Positions 1 through 7,459 of a stretch of 9,487 nucleotides of DNA are shown here, piece by piece. The stretch comes from Bdellovibrionales bacterium (GTDB lineage Bacteria > Bdellovibrionota > Bdellovibrionia > Bdellovibrionales > JAMPXM01), in assembly GCA_005792225.1 (NCBI GenBank), contig SXSP01000422.1, positions 1-9,487 of the forward strand, given 5' to 3'. The notes beneath the pieces were generated by a model, which was not told the DNA's origin, made no database searches, and saw only the letters and a list, made by a program, of their open reading frames with translations. Both the position numbers and the translations under genes were made by a program. Numbering within the stretch: position 1 is the first letter of the stretch; every line of letters begins with the position of its first letter.

Positions 1-307
1 CGCTCGTCGTCTCAACCTGCGGGTAGATTTCATCGCGCAACCGGCCGGTCTGGTGCGAGCATTTGATGAAACGTGTGCTGGGGCGATCGTAATAGAAGCA
101 ACGGCCGACACGAGGAATCGAGCGATCTCCGATTTTCACGGTGGATTCGTAAACCTGTAAACCTCCGGAGTTTGCGTCGGTGTATTCGACTTTCACATCA
201 AGAGATTGTCCGGCCGCGGTTGTCGAACGGCAGGAGTAAACGCCCGCGAACGCAGCGTTCGAAACGAGTAGGGAACTTACCAGCACGAACAGAACGAGTA
301 CTTTCAC
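1..307 (-). CDS. Small secreted Cys-containing protein, 5' part (runs off left edge)
   Basis: The reverse strand reads open from a GTG at 307 to the window edge, giving 102 complete codons with no stop. The N-terminus is a clear Sec signal peptide: MK, a hydrophobic stretch of V/L/F/S to about residue 17, then an AFA signal peptidase I site at 19-21 with cleavage before GVYSC. The mature part has Cys at residues 26, 70 and 83 and reads like a small beta-rich periplasmic or secreted protein. I do not recognise the family. The GTG start is chosen because the hydrophobic leader begins there and a GGAGG-type ribosome binding site lies just upstream. It is divergent from the cytochrome/DUF1552 operon and separated from it by about 320 bp. 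Plus-strand reading frames over the same bases have no comparable leader and look like shadows. The C-terminus lies outside the window. Confidence 0.75.
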   Translation of the reverse strand, partial: MKVLVLFVLVSSLLVSNAAFAGVYSCRSTTAAGQSLDVKVEYTDANSGGLQVYESTVKIGDRSIPRVGRCFYYDRPSTRFIKCSHQTGRLRDEIYPQVETTS

Positions 308-314
308 GAAATAG

Positions 315-320
315 CCTCCA
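315..320 (-). promoter_or_regulatory. Ribosome binding site for the GTG start at 307
   Basis: On the minus strand TGGAGG lies 7 nt upstream of the GTG at 307. This near-consensus Shine-Dalgarno, together with the signal peptide that begins at the GTG, decides the start of the left-edge gene. Confidence 0.6.
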
Positions 321-626
321 GTCATCGGAATTTTCAGCGGGGACAATGCCAGAGCTGAGTCAATTAATCACGCACTGATTTGTGCTCTAAGAATGAACTC
401 TTTACCACACGTCTCGTTTCGGGACGTCGAACATCCAGTCGACAGGTGCGTGTCGCGTGACCAGCAGGAAAGGCTCAGTGCAGGTGGTAACTGGCGTTCC
501 TCTTGCACAACCTCGTATACGACCGAAAACAAATCTCTTCAGGCGGCGGGGCGGAATCTCAAGAGATTTAACCGAGGTGTCGATAAAGTGAAACGCATCT
601 TTGGCGGGAAGACCGAAAGGCTCAAA
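321..626. other. Divergent intergenic region, about 300 bp
   Basis: This stretch separates the leftward secreted-protein gene from the rightward cytochrome-type operon, so promoters for both should lie here. I see no convincing sigma-70 pair. On the minus strand there is a TTGACT at 358-363 but no good -10 at proper distance. On the plus strand only weak matches occur. A perfect 10-bp palindrome (TCGTATACGA, 513-522) and a GTCGA/TCGAC inverted repeat (426-430 / 439-443) are present; both are of a size expected by chance. A reading frame in phase with the downstream gene is open from 393, but its residues look non-coding and no ribosome site precedes it. Confidence 0.5.
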
Positions 627-2675
627 ATGAGATTTTCTGATTGGAGGAGCACTCTCCAAGCGCTCGGAGGCATCACGGCCTTTCTCGTTGGCGTCTTGAT
701 CTTCCAGAACTGCAGCGGTGGATTTACCGCTTCCTCCTCGCTCAGCTCCATCGGGAAAACCATACTTCCGAGCGACATCGTTGATGGTATTGGCGGCGGT
801 ATCGGCGGTGATTTCTTCGGAAAGGGCGGGCCTCCTCCAGCGGTGCAATCTCGGTCTCGCTTCGAGCTTCTGTTCGCGGCTCAAGATCTCCTCGGGGATC
901 CGAGCCTGAGCGTGGAATTGATCAAATCGATTCCCGCCGATCCTAAGGTCGCGGGCTTCGAGTCAGCGGCGACTCAACATTACGATGAAGCCTACATGTC
1001 GGTTCGCATGGAGTTCGCCGAGGCGGTCGCCCAGAGAGTGATTCGTTCAAACAATGTCTTCAATTGCCAGCCGACGATGGGCCAGCATATTCCGTTTGAT
1101 GGCTGCGTACGCGATGTCCTTCTTCGCTTTGCGGAGCGGGCGTTCCGTCGTCCTCTCTCGGGCGAGGAACGAAATAACATTCAGCAAATTTTCCACAATG
1201 TTTCAACGGCCACGATGGTAGAAATTTCAACGGGAGTTCGCAGACCACCTCACGGCTATCTCGACAACACGGATGGAATGATCGCTCGCGGGTGGAGTCT
1301 TGATCCCGACTGGCCCGAGCGCACGGTCGAAATCCATTTCTATGTGGACGGGACCTTCGTCGGAAATGCATTCGCAAATCAGCCTCGGCCCGATGTGAAC
1401 GCTCACTTCCAGTCGCAGGGGCTCGACTATAAAGGCGATCACGGATTCGCATTCCGTATTCCCGACCAGTACGCCGATGGACACATCAGAACGATCGTCG
1501 CCTACGCGATCGGTAACATCGAAAACCCCGAGCTCGGCCGAAAACAATTCGGCGGATCGCGAGCTGGTGATCTCGCGGTTCCTCCGCAGCTCTCGGCTCC
1601 GACTGAGGAAGCGGTTAAGGCTGTCGTGTCTTACGTTTTGATGTCTCCGGCTTTCCAGCTTCGGGTGACCAAACCCAATATTGAACTCTCAGCCGAGCAG
1701 AACGAGCATTACGAGATCGCCAACAAAATGGTGATGTTCGTGAGCGGCGGCCTGCCGGATCACGATCTTCTCGAAAACGCGCGGACACTTCGGCTGAAGA
1801 CCGCTGAGGTCTACGACAGTGAACTTCGCCGCCTCATCCGTCAGAATGCCGATCGATTCGTCGGCAACGTCATCGGTCAGTGGATGGGTACCCGCGAATT
1901 CTCGATGATCGAGACGCTCTCGCCGCTCGAGCAGGCGATGGTGCAGGAATCCCGACTCGTCTTCAAAGAGATCCTCACTCAAAATCTTTCGAGTCAGAAG
2001 ATCCTTCGCCCGGGCTTCACGTTCGTGAATTCGGCGCTCGCTCAACACTACGGAATCGCGGGAGTGAACTCAGGTCAGTTCGTGAAGGTCACGCATAACG
2101 AGCGAGGGGGAATCCTCTCGCAAGGCGCTCTCCTTCGTGCGACCGCTCCGGTTTCTGAAACGAAGCCCATCATCCGAGGTAAATGGGTTCAGGCGAACAT
2201 TTTGTGCCGCACGATTCCGCCACCGGATGCCGAGCTCTTCCAACAAATCGAGAACGCGAAAAAGGCCGCCGATCCCAACTGGTCGGTCTCGGAAAAACTC
2301 GCGCAGCACAGGGCCGCCGGCAAAGTCTGCAACTCCTGCCACCAATACATGGACCCGCTCGGCTTGGCCCTCGAGAACTACGGACCGTTCGGACTCTGGC
2401 GCGACCGTTACGATGACAAGAAGCCGGTCATCGCGGCGGGAGAACTCGACGGCAAGCCGTTCAATAACGTTCATGACCTCGTCGGAATCGTTGAACAACG
2501 CGAGGACTTCCGCGATTGCGTCGTCATGAAAATGATGACCCACGCGCTCTCTCGTCCCGTAGCGCCCGAAGAACTCGCTTACTTAAAAAAGATCTCGCGC
2601 GAGAAAACGAACTTCGCCGACATCCTGCTCGCGATCGCGAAGATTCCTTCTTTCCTCGAGCCGAGAAAGGACTAA
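627..2675 (+). CDS. Envelope cytochrome-type protein with DUF1587-DUF1595-(insert)-DUF1592-DUF1588-CxxCH-DUF1585
   Basis: The predicted protein is 682 aa. From the ATG at 627: a hydrophobic leader at about 12-28 ends in FQNC (Cys29), a likely lipid-anchor Cys in a non-classical lipobox. A Gly-rich linker follows at about 53-68. A DUF1587-like segment with a DLLG motif spans about 75-139, and a DUF1595-like end (FAERAFRRPLSGEE) about 158-189. A beta-rich insert lies at about 208-297, then DUF1592 at about 326-425 and DUF1588 at about 437-531, ending in a Pro-rich IPPPD. A single haem c motif CNSCH is at 568-572, followed by MDPLGLALENYGPFG, and DUF1585 at about 609-672 ends with the typical HALSRPVAPEEL. 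These families are planctomycete-type cytochrome domains of unknown biochemical role. One covalent c-type haem outside the cytoplasm is inferred from CxxCH plus the exported leader. AAAGG lies 7 nt before the ATG. A GTG at 588 in the same frame, preceded by GAGG, is an alternative start that would add 13 residues. The gene is the first of an operon with the DUF1552 gene, whose start is 5 bp after this stop. Confidence 0.85.
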   Translation: MRFSDWRSTLQALGGITAFLVGVLIFQNCSGGFTASSSLSSIGKTILPSDIVDGIGGGIGGDFFGKGGPPPAVQSRSRFELLFAAQDLLGDPSLSVELIKSIPADPKVAGFESAATQHYDEAYMSVRMEFAEAVAQRVIRSNNVFNCQPTMGQHIPFDGCVRDVLLRFAERAFRRPLSGEERNNIQQIFHNVSTATMVEISTGVRRPPHGYLDNTDGMIARGWSLDPDWPERTVEIHFYVDGTFVGNAFANQPRPDVNAHFQSQGLDYKGDHGFAFRIPDQYADGHIRTIVAYAIGNIENPELGRKQFGGSRAGDLAVPPQLSAPTEEAVKAVVSYVLMSPAFQLRVTKPNIELSAEQNEHYEIANKMVMFVSGGLPDHDLLENARTLRLKTAEVYDSELRRLIRQNADRFVGNVIGQWMGTREFSMIETLSPLEQAMVQESRLVFKEILTQNLSSQKILRPGFTFVNSALAQHYGIAGVNSGQFVKVTHNERGGILSQGALLRATAPVSETKPIIRGKWVQANILCRTIPPPDAELFQQIENAKKAADPNWSVSEKLAQHRAAGKVCNSCHQYMDPLGLALENYGPFGLWRDRYDDKKPVIAAGELDGKPFNNVHDLVGIVEQREDFRDCVVMKMMTHALSRPVAPEELAYLKKISREKTNFADILLAIAKIPSFLEPRKD

Positions 2676-2680
2676 AATCC

Positions 2681-4006
2681 ATGAGCCTCACTCGAAGAAG
2701 ATTCATCCAAGGTTCCGGAATCGTCCTGTGGCTCCCTTTCCTGGAGTCACTCGTTCCCGCGCAAGCCTTCGCTCAGGCGCAACAACGCCGCAAGTTCATC
2801 GGCGTCTTCTCGCCGAGCGGAATGCACATGAGCTTCAACCCGGCTCAAGGCGGGCAACCCTCGTTCACGAGTAACGGGAACTGGACGTTCGCCAACGCCT
2901 TAAGACCCGTCGTCGAAGCTGGTCACCAAGGTAACGTCATGTTCCTCCGCGGTGTGCATTCCACCTACGGCCAAGATCCGCACTGGCAAAACACTGCCGG
3001 CTTCCTCTCATGTAAACCTCTGGTATTGGGTCCGTCACGTCCCGTGATTTGTGGAAAGAGCTTCGACCAGATGGTCGCGGAAAAATTTCCGACGCCACTT
3101 CGTTCGATGCACGTCGGATGGAGACCGATGAATCGCGACTTCTCCGGCGACCACGCTCACTACTCTGATCGCTACGTCGACACGATCGCGTGGAGAGCCG
3201 ATGATCGCCCGATCGGAAACACATACTCGATCACGCAGCTCTACGACACCGTCTTCATGGCCAACGCGAAAACCGGTGCCCGCATGCGCGCGATGAACGC
3301 GCAGAAAAAGAGCGTTCTCGATATCGTGCTGAATGACCTTAAGTCGGTGAACCGCCAACTCGCGAGCGACGACAAAGAGCGACTCGACAAATACACCGAA
3401 GGCGTTCGGGAACTCGAGCGCTCCATCGCGAAAAAGATGGAAGGAACATCGGCCATCAACTGCACTCCACCGAACGCAGAGCAAGCTCAAGCCGATTACG
3501 GGGCGCACATCGCGATCATGCAGAAGTTCGTCGCGCACGCCCTACAGTGCGATATCATTTCGTCGGCCACGATCATGTACGATGACGGCGTCGGTGACCA
3601 GCACCTGGTTCACCCCGGCACGGGGCACGATCACCATGCTTACGCGCATCTCTCGACCGGCCAAGACGACGTCAACCGTCTTGAGTCGATCAATCGCCGC
3701 CACGGAAGCTTCTTCGCGCAGCTCCTCTCGGAGCTCAAAGGCCGCAACCAGCTCGATCAAACACTCGTCCTCTGGGGATCGAACATGTCGGACGGAACCG
3801 TCCACAGCACCGACAATCTCCCGCTGGTTCTCGCCGGCGGCGGCGGCGATCTCAAATTCGGAGAAGACGTCGGAGCCCCCACGAACCGCATCGCGAAAGC
3901 CGACATCTTCGTCGAGCTCGCGGGCTTGTACGGGATGAATCAGATCACGAGCTTTGGGTCGGATTCGCTGGTGAGTGAGGGGAAGCGCATCGGCATGAAG
4001 CGCTGA
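2681..4006 (+). CDS. Tat-exported DUF1552 family protein
   Basis: The predicted protein is 441 aa. The N-terminus carries a twin-arginine signal (TRRRFIQ at 4-10), a hydrophobic stretch, and an AFA cleavage site at 29-31. The mature protein matches the DUF1552 family: FSPSGMHM at 44-50, HSTYG near 93, the His-rich motif GHDHHAYAH at 315-323 (the family is known for an HxxSHH-type motif), and a C-terminal WGSNMSDGTVHSTDNLPLVLAGG stretch between about 365 and 387. Function is unknown; the clustered His residues suggest metal binding, which is inference. Tat export suggests folding with a cofactor before export. The start is fixed by the Tat motif and by AAAGGA about 9 nt upstream, inside the end of the previous gene. 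It follows the cytochrome-type gene by 5 bp, the usual pairing for these families. The stop codon is only 2 bp from the left end of the insertion sequence, so the gene has no terminator of its own. Confidence 0.88.
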   Translation: MSLTRRRFIQGSGIVLWLPFLESLVPAQAFAQAQQRRKFIGVFSPSGMHMSFNPAQGGQPSFTSNGNWTFANALRPVVEAGHQGNVMFLRGVHSTYGQDPHWQNTAGFLSCKPLVLGPSRPVICGKSFDQMVAEKFPTPLRSMHVGWRPMNRDFSGDHAHYSDRYVDTIAWRADDRPIGNTYSITQLYDTVFMANAKTGARMRAMNAQKKSVLDIVLNDLKSVNRQLASDDKERLDKYTEGVRELERSIAKKMEGTSAINCTPPNAEQAQADYGAHIAIMQKFVAHALQCDIISSATIMYDDGVGDQHLVHPGTGHDHHAYAHLSTGQDDVNRLESINRRHGSFFAQLLSELKGRNQLDQTLVLWGSNMSDGTVHSTDNLPLVLAGGGGDLKFGEDVGAPTNRIAKADIFVELAGLYGMNQITSFGSDSLVSEGKRIGMKR

Positions 4007-4008
4007 TG

Positions 4009-4031
4009 AACTGGTCCCTTTGAGTGTTGTT
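4009..4031 (+). repeat. Left terminal inverted repeat of the insertion sequence
   Basis: The 23-bp left end matches the reverse complement of the right end at 21 of 23 positions, differing at positions 14 and 16. A GTG inside it (4024) opens the transposase frame and is a possible alternative start codon. Confidence 0.88.
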
Positions 4032-4059
4032 GGCGGGGGACTTGCTCTTCCGCCAACCC

Positions 4060-4950
4060 ATGATTCGAGATTGCTTTCATTGTGAGCCTACGTCCGAAGA
4101 TCCATCCGATCGTCCGAAAGTCATCCGGTTTGGAAGCTTCTACCGACGATCCGACTCCCGCTTCATTCAGCGCTTCAAGTGCACGGAGTGTTCGCGCACG
4201 TTTTCGCACGCGACGTTCTCAGCGGCCTATCGGCAGAAAAAACGCCAATTCAACCACACGCTTCGCGGAATTCTTTGCGGCGGTTTCTCGCAAAACCGCG
4301 CAGCGAAAGTTCTAGGTCTAAATCGGAAAACCATCGCGAGGAAGGTCATTTACCTCGGGGAATTGGGTGCGCTCGAGATCGAAGGACTCAACAAAATGCT
4401 TCCGCGTGCGGCGGTGCTTGAGTTCGACGACCTCGAAACGATCGAGCACACGAAGTGTAAGCCGCTCGCGGTGTCGGTCGGCGTGGAGTATAAAACCCGG
4501 AGGATCGTGGATCTTGCGGTCGCAAGGATGCCAGCCAAAGGGCGCTTAGCGAAAAAGGCTCGCGAAAAATACGGACCCCGCAAAGATGAGCGCAAAGAAG
4601 CGAGACGCGAACTGTTTACGAGGCTTCAGACGGCGGTTCTCCCGAACGCGCTCATCAAGTCCGATATGAGTTCTCACTACACGCACGACATTCGGAAGTA
4701 CTTTCCGAATGCCGAACATAAAGTCTTCAAGGGTCGAAAAGCCTGCGTTGTTGGGCAGGGAGAGCTCAAAAAAGGAGGGTTCGATCCCATTTTTTCGCTG
4801 AATCATACTTTTGCGATGTTCCGGGATAACTTGAAATGCCTCGTGCGGAAGAACTGGTGCACGACGAAGAAGCCGGAGATGCTGGTTCACCGGCTCATGA
4901 TGTATGCGGCCTACCACAACACGGAACTCATCAGGAGGCCCGCGGGGTAA
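4060..4950 (+). CDS. IS1/IS1595-like transposase, single fused zinc-ribbon/HTH/DDE ORF
   Basis: The predicted protein is 296 aa from the ATG at 4060. An N-terminal zinc ribbon has two Cys pairs (CFHC at 5-8, CTEC at 41-44), as in InsA. A helix-turn-helix follows at about 75-98 (GFSQNRAAKVLGLNRKTIAR). The catalytic part has FDDLETIEHTKCKPL (Asp at 123-124), MPAKG at 158-161 and after, an IKSDMSSHY segment (Asp202), VVGQGELKK, then SLNHTFAMFRDNLKCL and a WCTTKKPE segment. Asp123 or Asp124, Asp202 and a C-terminal acidic residue or the Asn248-His249 pair are the likely active-site positions; the exact DDE assignment is not certain by eye. InsA and InsB functions are joined in one frame, so no programmed frameshift is needed. 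The frame is open from a GTG at 4024 within the left repeat; the ATG is preferred because the zinc ribbon starts right after it, but neither has a well-spaced ribosome site. No frameshift or internal stop is seen, so the gene looks intact. It lies downstream of the DUF1552 gene on the same strand and could be transcribed by read-through. Confidence 0.85.
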   Translation: MIRDCFHCEPTSEDPSDRPKVIRFGSFYRRSDSRFIQRFKCTECSRTFSHATFSAAYRQKKRQFNHTLRGILCGGFSQNRAAKVLGLNRKTIARKVIYLGELGALEIEGLNKMLPRAAVLEFDDLETIEHTKCKPLAVSVGVEYKTRRIVDLAVARMPAKGRLAKKAREKYGPRKDERKEARRELFTRLQTAVLPNALIKSDMSSHYTHDIRKYFPNAEHKVFKGRKACVVGQGELKKGGFDPIFSLNHTFAMFRDNLKCLVRKNWCTTKKPEMLVHRLMMYAAYHNTELIRRPAG

Positions 4951-4971
4951 CAACAATTAAAGGGACCAGTT
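4949..4971 (-). repeat. Right terminal inverted repeat of the insertion sequence
   Basis: This is the mirror of the left end, 21 of 23 positions matching. The last two bases of the transposase stop codon (TAA, 4948-4950) fall in this repeat. Its outermost two bases (TT at 4970-4971) are read on the minus strand as the AA of the TAA that ends the neighbouring prepilin-like gene. Confidence 0.88.
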
Positions 4972-6313
4972 AGAACACGTAGAAGGGTTTTACAGGCTGC
5001 GCCCGATCAAACCCCAACGTCCGCGAATACTCCACCTGCTGCAGGCTCTTATCCCTGACGACGGCGCATTCGAGTTGGCCGGTGGGGCCGGTGTAGACGG
5101 CGGCACTGAGGAGGTCACCTGAGTCGGTTTTTAGAAGAAATTGTGCGAATCGTTGCGTGAGGTACGGATCAAGGGGGTTTGCGGTGTCGGCGACGAGGGC
5201 ATCGCTCCAGCCGAGGGCCGCAATTCCCGAGTAGGCTTGCGCCCAGCCGAGGGTGCCGAGTTCGCAAACGCGGACTCTTTGGCCGTTCGGGTTTCCGTAA
5301 CCGATGTGTGCGTTCGTTCCTTGGCCTGCGACGTAGTAGATCTGATTGTCGACGACGGTGATGTCGTCGACGTTGACGAGAGACTGAAGCGGGAAGGCCG
5401 GATTGGGGAAGGGTACGAAGATCGGTTCGCTGATTCCCGCGATGCGCCCATCCGACGGATTGACGAAATACGTGGGAAGGTGAGTTGCGATGTTTTGGAG
5501 ATCGATCACCGAGCCATCCATCGGACGGAAGCCGAAGAAGTGGTTTCGATAATACGCCATGCCGGTTCCACCGCCCAGCTGGATGAAGTCGACGCAAGAG
5601 TTGCTCGATTTGATGTAGAGTTGATAGTTGCCCCAAGGAACTCCGTGGCAGAGCTGCATGGGCTGCGGGTTTTCTTGAACGACGCGGCCGTCTTGTTCAA
5701 AGTGGGCCGTGTTTCCGATCGAGTCGTTCATGAAAAAATTCACGGTTTGCGAAAGCGCTCCGCCGCTCGAGTCAACGAGTTGAAACTCGATCATCTGCAT
5801 CTCGGGCCAAGGTCGAACGAGTGAAATGCGGTAGGATCGTCCGCCGATTCGTTGCGCATCGTTGGCTTCGCCAATCGTGACGACGGGAGCCGTGTCGGCG
5901 CAGTCGGAACTCGCAGGACCAATCGTGCAGCCGTCACCAGGGTAAGAGTAAATGTTGTCAACGACACCTGGATCTTGAGCGGAGGCTGATCCCGAAAAGA
6001 TAGTCGCGCTCACGCCGGGGCAGCCGGTGCCGAGTTTCATGGCAGCGATCATCGGATTCGCCGTCCCGCAGGCCGCGGTCGCGCGGAGGTAGGTGATCTG
6101 CGCGTGACGGTAGGCTTGGAGGAACGTTTCCATCGCCGACTCATTGTCGATGTTCTTCAGTGCGGAATTCACATTCGTGGCGGAGCTCTTCTGAAGCGCG
6201 GTCATGAAGTGAAGAAACGTCGTGATGGCGGCGGCACCGAGCCCGATCATCATGATGATCAAGAGCATGTCGGCTGAACCGCGGCTGTTTCTTAGTCCTT
6301 TACTCATCTTCAT
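4970..6313 (-). CDS. Pilin-like envelope protein with one N-terminal membrane helix (PilX/GspK-like position)
   Basis: The predicted protein is 447 aa. A short basic segment ending in RNSRG (8-12) precedes a hydrophobic helix at about 16-37 (MLLIIMMIGLGAAAITTF). A prepilin peptidase site after Gly12 is plausible, but residue +5 is Leu rather than Glu, as in PilX-type or GspK-type proteins. The long exported part contains several Cys (CG at about 82, CPG, CTIG, SDC, LCHG, NSC, RVCELG, LECAV), suggesting disulfides. The second half, roughly 250-447, has repeated hydrophobic and aromatic beta-like segments and is not a recognised domain. It is the last gene of the three-gene operon; its ATG is 6 bp after the stop of the upstream gene. 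GGAA about 11 nt upstream is a weak ribosome site, and a second ATG lies at 6307. The stop codon TAA takes its first base from host DNA (4972) and its AA from the end of the insertion sequence, so the C-terminus may have been altered by the insertion. Confidence 0.7.
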   Translation of the reverse strand: MKMSKGLRNSRGSADMLLIIMMIGLGAAAITTFLHFMTALQKSSATNVNSALKNIDNESAMETFLQAYRHAQITYLRATAACGTANPMIAAMKLGTGCPGVSATIFSGSASAQDPGVVDNIYSYPGDGCTIGPASSDCADTAPVVTIGEANDAQRIGGRSYRISLVRPWPEMQMIEFQLVDSSGGALSQTVNFFMNDSIGNTAHFEQDGRVVQENPQPMQLCHGVPWGNYQLYIKSSNSCVDFIQLGGGTGMAYYRNHFFGFRPMDGSVIDLQNIATHLPTYFVNPSDGRIAGISEPIFVPFPNPAFPLQSLVNVDDITVVDNQIYYVAGQGTNAHIGYGNPNGQRVRVCELGTLGWAQAYSGIAALGWSDALVADTANPLDPYLTQRFAQFLLKTDSGDLLSAAVYTGPTGQLECAVVRDKSLQQVEYSRTLGFDRAQPVKPFYVF

Positions 6314-6319
6314 TCTGGC

Positions 6320-7459
6320 TCATTCCAGTGAGAGTTGGATTGTCTGGTACTTGTCTTTCCCGTCCACGAGGGTCAGCGAGATGCTCTCGATCAAGTCTTG
6401 TTTCATCAGCGAAAATTCCGTCGGAATTAAATTTTCCCTGGTTTCTCCTGGAAGACGGTAGGGTGTGGTTGTCCAATCCCTGAGAGTCATCGGAGCGCAG
6501 GTCGGAGCCTCGCACGTTTTCGCAAGGCCCACGCTCGCGCCGACGATTTGGTAGTCGATGGTGTCGGGCGCGCTCGGAACGCGCACTTTGAACCTTTGGC
6601 TATAGTAGTTGGCTTTGATGTTCTCGACCTTCGCGAGCGTTTGGCCGTCGGCGCATGACATTCCCGATGTTGGCGAGAACTTGCAGGCGTTCAACACGAA
6701 ATCCATGACCCCGGCTTTTGTGACGGAAGGAAGGAGGCCCGCCGCGTACATGTTGATGCGCGAAACTCGCTGTGGAAACTTCTGGTTGAACTGTGCTTGC
6801 AGGTTTGCGGAGACGACGGGATTTCCGCCTTTGATCGAGAGTGGAAAGAGGCGCAACTGGCGAAGTGCCGCGAGATCGGGTTGGCCGTTGGAGAGCTTCG
6901 GAACGCGGGCGATGCAGTCCGCTGGCAAAGGGTTTGGGGTCGTCGCCGAAACTTCCGAAATACCCCAGGTCGTCATCGCGGGAGGTTGAATGAGCGCGAT
7001 CAAATCACGCGTTTCGCCGGGAGCATTGAGCAGATCCTCGATCGTTCGGTCCACGATGAGCGTTTGTGCTACCTGATTCCAGCAGTAAGCGGTGACGGGT
7101 ACGTTATTTCCGTGTTCAACGCTCGCGAAATGAACGAGGGTGCTCGATGCACACTGTGCGCCGCTTGTTTGATCCGCGCAAACCGAAGGAAGAGCAAAGA
7201 GATTGCGGCCGTGGGTATCCGTCGGCACCGTGGAGCCCGAAAGCCCGTAGGTCACGAGGTTCGACATCGAAAGTCGGCGCAGAAGCGCCTTTTTTAAAAC
7301 CATGCGCGCTTGAGCGTCCTTCAGATCTCCCTCGCCACTCAGGAGACTCACGAACGTTGATTGCAGAAGACCCGAAATACCAAGGACGAGGATCGCGGAA
7401 ATCGCGAGAGCCATGACGACTTCGGTGAGGGTGAATCCGGCGGCCTTTGATCTTACCAC
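6320..7459 (-). CDS. Prepilin-like protein with canonical N-terminal cleavage/methylation motif (PilW-like)
   Basis: The predicted protein is 379 aa. It begins MVRSKAAG, then FTLTEVVMALAISAILVLGISG. This is a standard type IV prepilin leader: cleavage after Gly8, Phe +1 and Glu +5 (Glu13), followed by a membrane-spanning helix. The remainder is a long exported domain with several Cys (SVCADQ, AQCASS, NACKF, MSCADG, KTCEAPTCAP). Size and order resemble PilW-class minor pilins; a type II secretion pseudopilin is the alternative. The GTG start is fixed by the leader and by GGAGGT 4 nt upstream. The start overlaps the end of the preceding gene by 7 bp and the stop is 6 bp before the next gene, so all three are probably co-transcribed and translationally coupled. 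Confidence 0.8.
   Translation of the reverse strand: MVRSKAAGFTLTEVVMALAISAILVLGISGLLQSTFVSLLSGEGDLKDAQARMVLKKALLRRLSMSNLVTYGLSGSTVPTDTHGRNLFALPSVCADQTSGAQCASSTLVHFASVEHGNNVPVTAYCWNQVAQTLIVDRTIEDLLNAPGETRDLIALIQPPAMTTWGISEVSATTPNPLPADCIARVPKLSNGQPDLAALRQLRLFPLSIKGGNPVVSANLQAQFNQKFPQRVSRINMYAAGLLPSVTKAGVMDFVLNACKFSPTSGMSCADGQTLAKVENIKANYYSQRFKVRVPSAPDTIDYQIVGASVGLAKTCEAPTCAPMTLRDWTTTPYRLPGETRENLIPTEFSLMKQDLIESISLTLVDGKDKYQTIQLSLE

Larger units (their letters stand above)
4009..4971 (+). mobile_element. Complete insertion sequence of IS1/IS1595-like type, 963 bp
   Basis: The element is bounded by inverted repeats starting AACTGGTCCCTTT on both sides and carries one transposase ORF that ends inside the right repeat. 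The termini are placed at AACTGG because this string is shared by four ends in the window (4009, 4971, 8984, 9188), while the next base outward differs at each (G, T, T, A, each read on its own end's strand). No flanking direct repeat is visible: the eight bases to the left are CGCTGATG and to the right AGAACACG. IS1 and IS1595 family elements normally leave 8-9 bp duplications, so either deletion or recombination followed insertion, or the element is old. It sits between two convergent operons with 2 bp on one side and none on the other. Its exact ISfinder subgroup cannot be fixed by eye. Confidence 0.85.

Noticed and set aside
73..378. Plus-strand open frame of 101 codons at the left edge
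   Set aside because: It is antisense to the minus-strand secreted protein, which has a clear signal peptide and ribosome site; the plus frame is Arg/Ser-rich and unlike a real protein.
513..522. Operator-like palindrome TCGTATACGA
   Set aside because: A single 10-bp palindrome is expected several times by chance in a window this size and nothing else supports regulation.
393..626. N-terminal extension of the cytochrome-type protein from an ATG at 393
   Set aside because: The 78 residues would bury the lipoprotein-like leader inside the protein, have no recognisable pattern, and have no ribosome binding site before them.
402..884. Minus-strand open frame of 160 codons
   Set aside because: It overlaps the leader and first domain of the plus-strand gene, lacks a leader or family pattern, and is a typical shadow frame in GC-rich DNA.
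5141..5824. Plus-strand open frame of 227 codons
   Set aside because: It is antisense to the 447-aa pilin-like gene, starts without a ribosome site, and its residues show no leader or motif.
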